A DNA stretch of 64,000 bases from Russula earlei (lineage: Eukaryota; Basidiomycota; Agaricomycetes; Russulales; Russulaceae): assembly GCA_025769875.1 (NCBI GenBank), contig JAGFNK010000079.1:86538-150537 (forward strand), written 5' to 3'. The notes beneath the pieces were generated by a model. The model had not been told where the DNA came from and searched no databases. It saw nothing but the letters and a program-made list of their open reading frames with translations. Positions within the stretch are counted from its first letter, which is position 1. Each line of letters begins with the position of its first letter. Of the stretch, positions 37,019 to 49,607 are shown piece by piece. A program made the position numbers and the translations under genes.

Positions 37019-39345
37019 TCAAAATTTCGCTCCAGTCCAGAAACCAGTGGCAACTCCCTCAACGCCGAAGTCGCCGAATCTCGTGTCCCCTTCCAACTCC
37101 GTGCCATACATCGTTCGCCGCACAAGAGCTGCTGGTGTATCCTCGGATCTCATTGGTAACGAGGTCATCCCTAAGCCGGCGCCGACTTCATTGCTGGACG
37201 TTCTCCGTCGGTTATCAATTGGGTCAGGATCAAAGCTTGCTGCGTCATGAGGTGGGTGTGGGGGGGTATGGAGTAACGAAGTAGGGTCAATCGCAGATCC
37301 GTGATTGCCCGAGAAACCGGGCAGACTCCTGCTTTCCGGTGAGAGTCCGAATGGGCGGAAAGCCTCACTCTGCGACGGTCGTCTGACGGCGCGGTGGGGG
37401 ATTGGTGCGGGACTAGGAGAGTGCGGTCGTTCAGGATATGGAAGAGTACCCAGCGTTGGCGAGCTCGACGGATCGAGTAATGGCGCAGTGGGAACTGGTG
37501 TCGAGGTCGCTGGCGGCTGTGTCACACCAGGGAAGGCAAACGTAAATGGATGATTCTCTGCGGCTGGGTACGGGTTTAGTTGAGAATCAGTTGGGTGGAG
37601 GTTAGTCGGGTTGTCGAAAAAATCAAAATCCTGATCCGTAAATATCACGTCACCAACCACGTGATCTCGCGAAGCCGCCGTAGATGATCTGTCTGGTCGT
37701 CTTGGGGTCGTCTCAGACGGTGGGCTACGGGTGTTCATTTCGGGTTGCTCGTGCGCAGCTGTATTCGAAGGGCCTGCAGGAGGTGCCTCGGGTTCATCGT
37801 CTGCTGACCGCTCTTTCTTTGCACGCTTTCGGCCCTGATGATGAAGAGCCACGTGTGACTCCTTGTCTGCTATGTCCTCCTGATCAGTCTCGGATGCTGT
37901 GGTAGAATCACCGGCATCGGCAGATCGTTGTCGCCTTCCTAAGATACTCGTTCGCATCGGTGCATCCCGGGAAGGGGGTTTCGCTGGCGAACCTGCAGGG
38001 GGTGGTGGGTATTCGAATGCGGGGCTTGATTGGTGCACCCGTGAATGCCTCGTTGATTCGATCGGACGGTGTGGTCTGTGCGGGAGAGTGAATCAAAAAG
38101 TCGAATCATAGATATCTAGAATTTACCTAACGTTTGTTAGATGAGAGGAGCTATCAGGGCGCATTGTTGTCGGAGTAGAGATGTTAGGGGAGTCATGCAG
38201 GGGTTCTGAGTCTCCACTTTGACGAATGCGACTCAATTCCGCCTGTAACTGTTCCATAGAGCATCTCAAGAGTTGGATGGATTCTGCGTGCCGTTGTAAT
38301 TCCCGCAACTCGTTTGTTACTGTCATAACTCTGTCATTGAGCGCAGCTACTTCTCGAGCATGAGCTGATGCCTGTTGTTGGATTTGCTTTTGCAGTGATG
38401 CTACTGTGTGTTGTAAGGGTCGTACCTATAAGAATATGAGAGAGGAGAGACCCAGAGAGGCAATTACACACCTGTTCCTCTACAATTTCCCCGATACCCG
38501 CCTTGTTTGTGGCAATGTCCACGATGGAAGCTCTGCGTATGCGACCATTTTCGATTGGCCGTGGTGGGGGGGTTCCGTGGTTGGATGGGGCTGGTGGTGC
38601 ACCTTCGGGAGTGCCTGTCGAGTGCAGTTCAAGTGACTCGTTACCCATGAGATATGTAAGCACAGACCTGCACGGGGAGCAGATGGTCGATCTGAATAGG
38701 GTATGTTGCAAAGGGGAGACAAAATGGTGCGGACGAACCTTCCACTATAAGAGCTGACGAGGGTTTTACCCCACGACCACTCCGTGACCGAGTGCCCTTT
38801 GTCGCGCTGACCGATCTGGTCGCTGGCCTGGGACCTCTTCCCCCGGCAACCGCGGGACGCCCAATGCCCAATTGTAGTTGAGCATCCCGAGCCTTCCTCG
38901 TCCGAGTCATAGGACCGGGATGAATACCTGATGGGGCGTCGGACTCGGGTTTCACAGCATGGTCGTCCTCATCCTCATCGGTATCTGAGTGCACAATCAT
39001 AGTGCTCGTCGAGTGTAGACGCGACCGGGTTGATGGTTGTCGGCCGATGTTGCGAGTGGACGCGGCACGACGATGGGAGGTGCGGCGGGATTGTGAGCTG
39101 GGAATGAGAGATAAGGCGCACCCGAAGCTCGAGAGGATAGGGTACGAACGGGGGAGAGTCTAGAAGTAGTTCAATCATTGCCTCGGTCTTTAGATTTGCC
39201 TTGAGGCCACGTTCCTGGACGGATTCAACGCGTGCGCAATAGAGGTGACAGAAGTGAAATCAAGACGGACCTTGCATACCCTCTGTAGATCGGACCGCTT
39301 CATACCCTCGAGAAGTTCCCTTGTCAATAGAGACTGATTTGTCAT
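37019..39345 (-). CDS. SAP-like domain plus coiled-coil, mostly disordered nuclear protein
   Basis: Minus strand. The N-terminus MTNQSLLTRELLEGMKRSDL continues QRVCK, intron, ERGLKANLKTEAMIELLLDS: a SAP-type helix-turn-helix that usually binds AT-rich DNA. Then an acidic patch (HSDTDEDEDDHAVKPES), Arg-rich stretches and a predicted short coiled coil (VASLQKQIQQQASAHAREVA through RELQRHAESIQLL). A long Pro/Ser-rich tail follows, with VVGDVIFTDQDFDFFD and, at the end, GDFGVEGVATGFWTGAKF. I do not know its function; a chromatin or transcription role is inferred from the SAP motif and a basic KKER-like nuclear signal. At least four introns split the N-terminal half. Head-to-head with the LIM gene, 173 bp apart. 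Confidence 0.72.
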
Positions 39346-39518
39346 GTGAGAAAGGGAGGGAGGGGATATAGGAGAGGAGAGAGAAAGGCTAACACCCGTG
39401 ACCTCATCGCCAAGTAAGGCCAATTTCCACTTTCCAACACGGCCAAAGTCGATCAAACAATCACCCTCACGTGACTCTTCTCAACTTCAACCACCAATTC
39501 TCTCTCTTTCTCTTAATT

Positions 39519-42294
39519 ATGGCCTTCTGTCGCCGCTGTGGTGATATCGTCTCTGGGCCTCGCTGCAACAAGTGCGGCGGTGCTCCAGTCGGTATGTTCT
39601 CCGTTTTACCTTCAGCTCAACCGCCTTATTATTTCAAGCCCCCGTCATACAGTGGCATCGACAGTCCGCTCAAGGCGCTAACAAGGACCGGTGGTCTCAA
39701 ACCTATGTCGCCAATTCCTCAGCTCCCCAACCTGCTTCACAGAACCGCGTCGTATCCAAGCGTTCTCTTCCATCACTCTCTCACGGTGCTACAGCACTCA
39801 CCTCTCGTGTGTCAGAACACATTGCTTCTGCGACCAACCCGTCCCCTTCCCCCACCATCAAACATAGTAGCGTCAATGAGGACGCTCTCTTGTCAGCCCC
39901 CGATGTCATCTCATCCCCGTATTCCTCTGAACTCTCCAAGGTCTATGGCTCTGTACTTCAGCCCAAGGAAACCTTGGAGAGTTTCCACTGCCATACATGC
40001 TCTTCGCCATTCACGCCAGATGCAACCATATATCCCGATCCCGCACATGCTTCTGGAGAACGCTACATGTGCCGCTCTTGCTTCTCTCAGAATGGTGGGT
40101 CACGTGGGAACTGCGTGGGATGTTCGCGTCCCGTGTTAATCCTAAAAAGCGAGGGTGGGTTCGTCGAAAACGCTGGTCGATTTTGGCATAAAAAGTGCTT
40201 TAATTGCTCTGGATGCGGCAAGAGTATCGGCAATAACCCTGTAGTGGATCTGCTTGGCCACCCATCTTGCGCCGAGTGCTTTGACACGTGTCTAGACAGG
40301 CGAGATACCCCTCGCAAGTCCCGGACTTCAGCCTCTGCGGAGAGTGTTGACAACTTAGTCGGGCTCAAGCCAGTTTCCGCAACGGGCCCAGGAAAAGCCC
40401 GAAAGGGTAGTTCAACGATCGAAGAACTTGAGCAAGTACTTGGCATCCCACGCCGCCAATCCGCTTCTGATGTGACCGCTGCTCAAGTGTCTTCCCCGTC
40501 TAATGTGGCGTCGATGTCACTCGCCAGTGCTTCCCAATCTTATCCTCCATCCTCCCTCCCGCGACCCGTCCCAAACGACACTCGTCCCGCTTCCGCACCG
40601 TCAAAGGACATAGCCTCGTTCTCACCGCAGAGTTCCACTCCTCCGAAGCCTACTGCAGGCGCCATCAGGGGTCCAACTAAGGTGACTCCGGAAGGTTTCG
40701 AAGCAGCAAAGAAGAGATTCCTGAAACAAACAAGATCACCCCCGGGCAAATGTACAGAGGTGACACCGACTCGTGGCAGGTGTCGCGATACATTAGAAAC
40801 TCCTACGAAATCCCCAATGCGCTACTCGGACTTTCGCTTACTTCGTCGTAAAGACTCCACGTCGTCGATAGGAACAGATCGAGATTCGATGCTCTCACTT
40901 TCGTCTGCCGCGTCGATCCCCTCTTTAATCTCCGATCATTCGGAAATGGCGACAATTTCTTCCGGACTTTCTTCCCCTCCCCCCAGTTTAAGTTCAGAGC
41001 ACGAGGACTTGATCAGTCTTCTGTCCTCGTCTCCCTCCTCGAGCCTTTCAGGAAGGCCAATCAAATCTGTATTTTCAAACACAAGAAGCTCCGACCTTAG
41101 CAGCGAGACGCTCCGCGTTTCCACAAAGCCATCGAGTTCCAGCAAGACCCGAGAGCACTCTCCACTCCCCGACACGACCTGTGCGAAATGTGCTCTACCT
41201 TTGTTCGACGTGGCGCATGGCGGAAAATATGTTTCAGTACCCGAGCCTTCTTCCACTGGCTCACTCCCTAAAACGTACCATGCGGACTGTTTCAGGTGCA
41301 GGATTTGCAATGGTTTGTTCGAAGAAAAGGAAGCCGGCCGAGCAGTTTTTGTACGAGGCGTTAGAGGTGCTTGCCATCTAAACGTGAGTCTTTATTCCCA
41401 TACTAGGACGGCTGTGCTGAGAGTCGTCTCAGTGTGCTCCGATGGAGAGAGCCATTTCCCGCAAGCCAGTACCTGTAACCCCTCCTCTGAGCACCCATCG
41501 CCTTTCGGGGACCCCCACGCACGCTTCGCGGGAGCAGTCACCGTCTACGGCCTCGCCTTCTGCATCCACGGCGCCCTTATCGAGCCGTTATTCTGCTCCC
41601 CTTCAATTTGCGGCCAGTGTCTCAAATCCTATGCCTCGGTTTGGCACATCTACGCCATGCCCAGGATGCTCCCAGAGTGTATCGCCTATGGAGCGTGGCG
41701 TTGTCCCTGGTCCTCAAGGTCAGCGATGGCATTCGTCGTGTTTGGTTTGTGGTGGCAAGCAGGCAAAAGGGCGTGGAGGGAGGAGAGTCAACGGTCAACC
41801 AGGTTGTGGCAAACAGTTGGACAGTTCGGCAAAAAGGGACTGTGGTGCTGGGGGTGTCTGGTGTCGAGACTGTTTGGTATTTGCTCTTTCCTTTCGCGTT
41901 CTCGAGACTTTAAGCGATTTTGATTTGATCTCAGCTGCTTCTCCCCAACGAGCTACGGAGTCCGACGCGTTCATCGCATTCGAAACCGGCGGAAGCTGAT
42001 CCGGCGGCGAGTTCGGGAGGACAACCTGATCGGATATTTCCTCAGCACGCTGGTGTCACGACGATCGCCCGTCAATTTACGGGATTGTCGGAGAGACACG
42101 TGACTGGTGGGCGTCTGAGCCCGACAAAGCAATTGGGATTGGGATTGGGATCTCCAACGAAAGTGGCCGTTCAATTCACTGGTGGTGGTTCAAAGGGAAC
42201 GATCCGTCCCCGACCCAAGTCTGCAATTGGAATGAGAGGCGAGGGTCGCGGGATGTTTTTGGTTCAGCAACTGACTGGGGGTGGTGGCTTGTGA
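39519..42294 (+). CDS. LIM-domain protein (cytoskeletal/signalling adaptor)
   Basis: Starts MAFCRRCGDIVSGPRCNKCG, a small Cys-rich knuckle. After intron 39592-39639 there is a disordered stretch, then a LIM pair: FHCHTCSSPFTPDATIYPD, YMCRSCFSQNGGSRGNCVGC, FWHKKCFNCSGCGKSIGNN and HPSCAECFDTCLD. A Ser/Pro-rich linker of about 300 residues leads to a second LIM (TCAKCALPLFDVAHGGKYV, YHADCFRCRICNGLFEE). A third zinc-binding stretch is PCPGCSQSVSPMERGV, WHSSCLVCGGKQ. The tail has repeated SPTKQLGLGLGSPTK. Fungal LIM proteins of this build (Pxl1/Rga-like) act at sites of polarised growth; here no GAP domain is seen. Introns near 41383-41432 and 41878-41935. A single long frame reads through these and gives a false C-terminus. 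Confidence 0.82.
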
Positions 42295-42705
42295 GAGAGT
42301 TTGGATTGAAATGGACTTGGGCCGCCGTGTGCATGTGCACTGTATTATTAATATATGAGAATGGGGATATCGATGAACACGACGTGCCTCCCTAACTTCT
42401 CTACCATGCATGGAGACGGGATTTTCAATCAATGCTTCCCAACGGTGATCTGATGATAGGTACTGTCCTCCCTGTCTGACAACCCGTATCATCCCTTTTC
42501 ATTCACCACTCGTCCAGTGTCCTCTCTTTTCCTTCGTTCGTTGTCTTTCCCTTTTCTTTTCCTCAACGCTTTCAAGCTTGTCTGAGACAGCAGGCTGTTG
42601 TCACCTTGTTCCTCAACGCACTGCAGGATCAGACTTCCCCACACTGGCTGCCCTACCGTATCTCTGGTTCTGGTGATCCCTCTGTACTTTTAGTTTCTGA
42701 TCGAG
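42295..42705. other. Intergenic, nothing recognised
   Basis: 411 bp between the LIM gene and the membrane-protein gene on the same strand. The right half is strongly pyrimidine-rich (CTCTTTTCCTTCG, CTTTTCTTTTCCTC near 42525-42565), as is common just upstream of fungal start sites. Confidence 0.45.
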
Positions 42706-45254
42706 ATGTCATCTCCACCCCCGCTGAAGGCAATGGACGTACCACTGGTTATCGTTGGACGTGGTAAATCCGCCGTAAGCACGTTTCCACCGCCACCCTC
42801 CACAGTATCATCGTGACTTTCCACACCAGGTTGACAAGTTACTTGCCGATATCCCTGGTTTGTCGGTCGGGCTGCTCGGTTTCGCTGCTTTAACGTTTTT
42901 CATGATTTTGAAGAAAGTCAAGTTGTGAGTTTTATCCAAGGATTTCACGTGTAGATTCTCACCGATACTCACTTGTGGTTGCTTTTGTTCAGGGCAACTT
43001 TTATTCTCCTCTCTTCCGCTCTTTTTGCTTTTTTTGCGGCGATAGTTGACCTCGCTCGGATTTCACTTCGACACGACAACTCCGGTCGCCTTCGGACGGA
43101 CAATGACGGGATTACCGACTCACTCGTCACGGCCCGCGAGGTCCTAACCAGCGTTTCATTCGGTTTACGTTTTCTCTATTTCTGGGCTTTCGTCTCTCAG
43201 CCTCCGCTCTGCGAGCAGGGGTCGGGCTCCTTTTTGCGTATGCATAGTGGAAGTTGGTTACACTGGGGACTGACAGGGACGGTCTTACGATGGTCTACTC
43301 TTTTGGCATCACTCTCGATATTCGTCCTCCAACTTGTTTGGCGTATAGCGCGCCTTCGGGGTGGATTTGGACCGGTCTACAGCGTGGAAAGTTCCCTCGA
43401 GATAGCAGCTTCTGCGATTTATATGATCAAGCTGTTCCTGAATTCTACGATCGTGGAGGCGGATTGTCGGCGTGAGACGCTGTGGCAATATTCAACAGCG
43501 TTGCTCGCCCTGTTCATCAACCTTGGCGTTGGACTGGGGAACATCCTAGATCGTAAGCTATCTCAAATATATGATAATCCGAATTGGTCCTTACTTGCGC
43601 TATGAAGTCAGATTCTCGGAGACGGCTCTTGGTCGCCTTCTACTCTCCACCTGAGCTCTACATTCTCATAGTCTCGAGCATGATATTTTCCTTCTATTCC
43701 AGAGAACCTCCTGCGATCCCTATGCCCAAACTACGCAACAAACGAGCATCTTCGTTCCGTGGTCTTCACGTCTCCTTCTACGACGCTGGTCTCGGCTTAG
43801 TCGGTGATATCCCAAACCCTAGAAGGTCGTCTCGATCGCCATTTCCGCGCTCTTCTTCATGGCTCAGCTGGAATGCACCACAGAGGCGTTCTAGTCAAAG
43901 TAGACCTTCCGACGAGGAAGTTGAGCGGGGCCTCACTTCATCCACAACTGAGAAAGGAGCCCCGTCTGCCCTCGATGATATCCAACCTCCCAGTGTCAAC
44001 TCATCCATCACCGACGCTATCAGGCGAGGGATTTCTGAGGGCTTCTCCTCACCCACCGTTCAATTACCCGCCGATGCCGTGTATGACAATGGCAAGTCCT
44101 CTACCCCTACGGCAGCGGCTAATGACCGCTTCTCCAGACTCACCAACCCTCGGTCCTGACGGTATCAAGGAGGCTCAACAAGGAAATCGTCCTTCCCGGA
44201 GACCAGAACCAGAGCAACCGAGCGATGGATCCCTCACGTCTTCTCAAGGGTCTGGTTTTGAAAAGCTTCTGCGCGAGCAGAACGAGCTGGAGAGGAGTAT
44301 CGCGGAGCTGCGGTCGATGTTTGCACGAGGGCAAAGCGGAAAAGAACTAAAGGTCAAAAGCCCAGACGCGGTCTCTGATTCCCCTGGGCGTGGCAAGCGT
44401 CGTGAATCCTCGACAACAACCGCAAATGGGCTTACATCCGCTTCAGGCAGGAGCGACTTCTCACTTAGCGTCTTCCCTGAACCACCCCAATTGCCTCGGG
44501 ATACGGAGCTGCCCAGGAAATTCCTCCCGCAGTTCTCTTCGGAATCGGCTCTGGCACCTACTCGGAGATCCTTCACCATCGAAGAGCAAGGTTTCCCTGT
44601 ATCAACCACGGAGGGCGATGGCGTTGCCATTTCGGCATTCGGGCGCCGCACGGAGTCTGCTGGAACGCACTACGACGTAACTTCTTTTATTGGAGGTGCG
44701 CTCGCCACGGTTTCATCACTCACGGAGTATTCGAGGCTAAACCGTTCGCCCTAGACTTAACGTCACCTGGTCGAGTATCTGCTGCTCAGATTGCGATGTA
44801 TTACAAGAACTCCGACTCTGAAGGCTCAGTGACTAGCAGCGCTGACTTGGCGACTATCGTAACCGTCGAACGGAAGCCATCAAATGGGGTAATCTCTCGG
44901 CCAACGCTTGTGGAAAAAACGACTCTCGCTACCAATTCTAGTCCTGCCGATCGTTCTATCCCACCGGGGTCGCGTAGGAGTGCTATACCCTCCCAAGCCG
45001 CTGTCACGAATATTCCCACGAGACAACGTTCCCCCACGACTTCAGATCGCAGGACCCTCACAATGTTCACTCGAACGCCAGTCCTCGCGGCCATTGACAC
45101 CAGCTGGACGAGTCGTGGGTTTACCTTCCCGACCAAAACTGGACTGTCAGCCCCCGTGGAGATCAATCGATGGGAGCCGGTGGATGAAAATCTCACTGCG
45201 GTGGTCGTTGTAACCATGACACTTCAGGCACGAATGACTTTTCACACTCTTTAG
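42706..45254 (+). CDS. Multi-span membrane protein with long disordered cytoplasmic tail
   Basis: Starts MSSPPPLKAMDVPLVIVGRG. Hydrophobic spans are seen at LSVGLLGFAALTFFMI, ATFILLSSALFAFFAAIVDL, VSFGLRFLYFWAFVS, WSTLLASLSIFVLQLVW, IAASAIYMIKLFL, ALLALFINLGVGLG and LYILIVSSMIFSF: about seven spans. The last 500 or so residues are Ser/Pro/Thr-rich, with one short charged helix (LREQNELERSIAELRSMFA). The seven-span core suggests a receptor- or sensor-like protein (inference only); no known receptor signature was seen. The frame changes by one base near 44155 (after RLTNPRS) and again near 44730-44740. The second could be a very short GT-AG interval, the first looks like an indel. The true end is therefore uncertain. 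Confidence 0.6.
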
Positions 45255-45885
45255 TATTGTTTTCTTCGCGAACAAGTGTCGTGTATTCGTACTCTACTGT
45301 ACATCATCATTCGTTCCTTCCCAACAGTTGTGTAAATTTTATAGCAAAAGGGTACTGAGGTCGAACAGTGTTATCTTGCATCCCAAGCTATCCTGTGCAG
45401 GCTCGTCGGAAGACGGTCACACGGTGAGCATTTAGAGTTCCTTCATGCTGTGCGATGCTGCACTAGTTAAGCTGCTCGGAAGTGGGCAAACGTATGATGG
45501 TGGCATAGCCGTCGCCGTCGTACCCGAGGGCATATAATGTTTCCGGATCACTTTACGACACATCAAAATATTGGAAATGGCGGTGTCAGGGTCACGATCT
45601 GCCTGACTGAGTGAGGCATTTTATATTCACAGTACAGTCTGACGTAGGCAGTGGGTTCGCAGCAGTACAGACCCTATTCGTCATCCGTGCGTTGTTCCAT
45701 CCGACTTGCATTGCGGCAGCGATTCATTCTCGGTCTCCATATGTGGTGCGATCAAAGAAAAAACGGACTCAATAAACGCAACGGATAGCCGACACTGGAG
45801 ACCTTTGCTATAAAATAAACCGTGGCCGGCGATGTGCCAGGTCATTTTTTGCTTGCTCGTTATTACGAATCCCAAAGGTCAGAGG
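45255..45885. other. Intergenic, nothing recognised
   Basis: 631 bp between two plus-strand genes. The only frames present are short and without motif. It should hold the promoter of the GPI cupredoxin gene. Confidence 0.45.
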
Positions 45886-46740
45886 ATGATGTTCCACCCC
45901 CTCGCACTACTCGGCCTGGCGGCCGCTCTATTTCCTCCGGCAGCCGCCAGTTCAGCATTTCAAGTCGACGTCGGGTCCAAAACTGGCGCGATCTCCTTCA
46001 CGCCAAACTTCATCGTCAGACAACCGATCAGTTATGCCGGCGTCCCGCTAACCGTTGTTCGTTCAGACCGCGGCAGTCGGTGACACGGTCTCGTTTAATT
46101 TCCTGGCCAAGAATCACTCCGTCGGCCAGTCCACGTTAGGCACTCCATGCTCGCTCACGGAGGGCGGACTCTTTACCAGCTTGTGCGTCCCCGTCTCGCC
46201 ACGACGCCCGAGGGATCTCTCTCCCGTGTTCTGATGCCTTCCCCTTTCCCTCCTCAGCGTTCCCACACCGCTCGGGGCCAACGCAACCTTTTCGTGGATG
46301 ATAACTGTCAACGACGTAAGGCGTTTATTCAAATACGGTTTCCCCTACCGAATGATGCAACGACCGACCGATCTTCTGATCGACTCCTTCTCTAGGCGAA
46401 CCCCCTCTGGATATACTGTCGGCAAGGCGAGAACACGACGAGCAGCCACTGTGGCCAGGGCATGGTGTTTGCGATCAACCCTGGACCCGATGGTTCGAAC
46501 AACTCCTACGCAGTCTTCCAGGCGAACGCGCTCGCCGTGGGGGCGCAGCTAGGAGTCAACATCACAAACACTACAACAACGACGCCTTACGCCAACTCGA
46601 CGACTTCCTCCAACTCGAGTTCTACGCCGGGCGCGAGCCCCATATCCTCAACCTCAAAAGGCAACGGAGCCATCTCCTCGACTGTTCATGGTGCCGTGTA
46701 TGTGGTTGCCGTTGGCATGCTCTTTTGGATTCTTGCCTGA
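45886..46740 (+). CDS. Serine-rich cupredoxin-like GPI-anchored surface protein
   Basis: Exons 45886-46014, 46067-46182, 46258-46315 and 46396-46740 give 215 aa in frame. A signal peptide (MMFHPLALLGLAAALFPPAA) leads to a plastocyanin-like fold: FQVDVGSKTGAISFTPNFI, GDTVSFNFLAKNHSVGQSTL (His ligand), PLWIYCRQGENTTSSHC and GQGMVFAINP (Cys, His and Met ligand positions). A Ser/Thr/Asn-rich stalk follows. The last residues, AVYVVAVGMLFWILA, are a hydrophobic GPI signal. This is the common fungal 'extracellular serine-rich protein' type; copper binding is plausible because H...C...H(C)...M is present. The role at the cell wall is unknown. Upstream in-frame ATG at 45832 is less likely because it would bury the signal peptide. 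Confidence 0.85.
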
Positions 46741-46905
46741 TCAATTGGTGGTGTTGATGCTAGAATATTTCATTTAGATAAGCTAGTTTATGACCATCAC
46801 GTGTCGGTTTTGCAATTATTTGATTACGTATTAAAATTTCTTGAAAATGGAGTGACGTCATCTTTGTGGTGATTGACTTGTTTGCGCGCGCTCATCTGCA
46901 CATCG

Positions 46906-47813
46906 ATGGCAGGCTTTCCAGATTATTATGTTATTCTCAACGTCCCAAAGGATGCGTCAACAGAGGAAATCAGACAAGCATACAGGAGAGAGTCGTTGAA
47001 GTCAGAATGGATTCTCCTCACATCTCGGATCGGCTCTCATATATTCCCAGGACACACCCAGACAGATTGTTCAATGCGTCCGCCGAAGAGAAGAAAGCAG
47101 CTACGGAGAAGTTTCAGGTCCGTGAGCGCCACTTGCGGCTTCACCGACCAACGCATTCGATATAAATATATCAACCCAGGCTGTAGCAGACGCGTACTAC
47201 ACGCTCTCCGACCCGCGACGCCGCCGCGACTACGACGGGTCATCCTCTTCCTCAGAGTGGACCAGCGACCCCAACGCATCGAACAGTTTCTTCCCCACGT
47301 TTGCCAGCATGTTCAGCAGCGGCGCGGGCAACGGACAACCCGGGACCGCCGCACCCGGCGAACCACCGGGCGGGAGACCAAACGCGGATCGTGTCTTTGG
47401 CGACGTATTCGAGGACGTGAGTTTATCCTTTCCTCTACCCTTTCCTCTCCCCACCACCCGCTCAACCCTTTCCTCTTGGTTGCGTTGCTCTCCAGCTTCT
47501 ACGTCCAGAAGTCGAGCGGCATGTTCCGGTGTGGACCTGGCTCGGCGCAGCAGTGCGGCGCCGGTCTCGGTTTCATAACCGCCAACATGCCAGGTCTCGT
47601 CGTCGGTGCCTACACCGGGAATCGACTTGGGGCCATCCGTGATGCCAAGGGCAAGAGCGTGGCCGCCGTGTTCGCCGAACTGAGTGGCGCGCAAAAGGCA
47701 GAGGTGAGCCGAAACCAGCGGTCTCGCCATAACGCCGTTTTTTGATCTTATTACTTCGCTCATAGATCTTGCGTGCGCTCGCCTTAAAAGTGTTAGGCGT
47801 GGCATATACCTGA
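46906..47813 (+). CDS. J-domain (DnaJ-like) protein with glycine-rich C-terminal hydrophobic stretch
   Basis: Starts MAGFPDYYVILNVPKDAS, then TEEIRQAYRRESLK, intron, THPDRLFNASAEEKKAA (the HPD motif that stimulates Hsp70), intron, AVADAYYTLSDPRRRRDYDG: a complete J domain at the N-terminus. A Ser/Gly/Pro linker follows, then LLRPEVERHVPVWTWLGAA and GLGFITANMPGLVVGAYTG, a glycine-rich segment that could insert in or pack on a membrane. The end is LALKVLGVAYT. Introns are near 46983-47052, 47117-47180, 47417-47496 and 47705-47765. One base is out of frame at about 47550-47560, in a GC-rich CAGCAGTGCGGCGCCGG run, between two conserved blocks. No zinc finger, so it is a class C J protein. Confidence 0.83.
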
Positions 47814-48511
47814 ACGGGGTGTCGTGGTACGGTTGCGAGGGATGGACCTTTCTCTCTCGGCGATTATGTGTCAATTGTCAAGTGAATGATGATATCAGGC
47901 CTATGCCATCTGAGCGGTGATCGTCGTTGGCCGCGACTGATTGCCGCCAGTTGCCTCGACAGCCCGCGCCGCCATTTCGAGACAAGATGGAGGTTGCTGT
48001 GAGATGAATCACCATATAGTTCATTTACTTTGGCGCATAGAAGAGGCATATTCTTTACCAGTCTCAATCATGTGATACCGCTACTATTCGGAAATACAAC
48101 ATGCAAATCTTTGACTTTGAAGTAAACAAGACTCGGAGATTGTTAGATGCACATGGTGTTATGCGGACGTTGTTGGTTTTTGAGCCGCCATACGCTTGTG
48201 GTTGGCTCTAAGCTCGGTGGTTGGTGGTAATATATTACACTCATATGAAATAGTGAGGAATGAAAATCCTAAGAGGCAGGAGGAAGGAACATATTGCGCG
48301 GATGCTTATGTTATTCGTTTGCGTGGATGGCTTCATTTGTGCAACGATGATTCAGAAAGACGAAGTCTCTGGAACACATAGAGCGTTCATTTGTTTGTTT
48401 TGTGCTGCGCTGATAAGCCGTATACACTTGATTGTTGCTAACGAATGTGTGCTCCGATGTCCCACGTTCATCTTGATCTTGATAATTGTTCGTCCAGGTA
48501 CCAGGCCTAGA
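47814..48511. other. Intergenic between tail-to-tail genes
   Basis: 698 bp between the J-protein stop and the stop of the disordered hypothetical. It should hold two 3' ends. No feature was recognised. Confidence 0.45.
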
Positions 48512-49184
48512 CTATCGCCACATCTCCCCAACTTCCGAAGCGCCGTCGGCATGAGCCGCCGAGAAGCCAAGCGCCTCCCGGACCGCACCGTAATCATTTA
48601 GTCCCGCGGCGCCACTGGCCAGCGCAAGGGTCAGTGCGGCGATGGCCTTCTCCTCGCGGGAAGATGGGGAAGGCATGACGGGCGGTGAGCTGAGAGAGAG
48701 AAGAGATGAAGTGGAAGAACTGGCGACAGTGTGCGAGAGCTCTGGGGGAATGGAAGAAATCACTTCTGGCAGGTCCAAGTCCATGTCGCCGAGCGAACGT
48801 GCGCGCATGATGGGAGGACTGGCGCCGAAGGATGAGGCCCTCGTCACTGACGATGTCTCATCAGACAAGATGAGCACATCATCCTCATCATCGGAGTCAA
48901 GATCATCCTCCGACGTGGTCTCTAAAGGGCTTGATGCCCGAGAGGTAAATTCGCGCCCGCGAGGGGGAATGTATGAGGGGAAGGGTGTACTGAGACGATA
49001 ACTCTGGCGTGAGCCTTGAGGGTGAGAAGATTCGCATGCGCTGCACAAACCCCTCCGGATCCTCGGTGATGCTTTGTTGAAGATGAGGTTTGGAAGGTGA
49101 AGAAGGAGTGAATAACTGATGTTGGCGGCTCGGCTCAAAGCCGCAAGCCGGCCGGGGTCGAGCCTGCAGGAGCCGAGCCGACAT
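48512..49184 (-). CDS. Small disordered hypothetical protein
   Basis: Minus strand, probable start MSARLLQARPRPACGFEPSR, then EDPEGFVQRMRIFSPSRLTP. After a one-base frame change near 49000 it continues TPFPSYIPPRGREFTSRASS, an acidic patch (SEDDLDSDDEDDVLILSDE), a Ser-rich stretch and a C-terminal helix (EEKAIAALTLALASGAAGL, then NDYGAVREALGF), ending GASEVGEMWR. The C-terminal block looks like a recurrent motif of an uncharacterised basidiomycete family. No enzyme or binding motif is seen. It is the last gene before the repeat region, with the first transposon remnant about 420 bp beyond its start. Confidence 0.6.
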
Positions 49185-49607
49185 GGGCCGTGTCAACGGC
49201 TCGGAGGGGAGGATCTCACTGAGCACTCAGGCTTGAGGTATGAGTAAGGTAGTGAAAGCCTGAAGCCATGGCCCAAGCCGTGGCTTTTGATGTAAAATGT
49301 CTTCATTGTCAGTTTCATGCATGTGCATGTGGTCTTTGTAACCATGATGAATTTGTACTTCTGCTTTGCTATGATTTCATGTGATGTGATGTATTGAATC
49401 ATAAAAAACTACTTATGGTATTTACATCCATGTATATGATTACAAAGTTCCTAGTGTACTTGTGTTTTAGCTATGGCCCTTGTGTGGGACAAATGAAATG
49501 AAGCTTTTTTACTCCCCATATTGCCTGTACCTCATCTTCTCACCAGTTATGGGCCCTGCCTGTTGCTATTAACTGAACAAACATACACTCATTTACTTGT
49601 ATCAATT
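49185..49607. other. Boundary between gene space and transposon block
   Basis: Composition turns AT-rich here (from about 49220 on). No gene was found. The right part is probably the leader or LTR side of the copia-like remnant that follows; a clear LTR end was not found. Confidence 0.45.
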
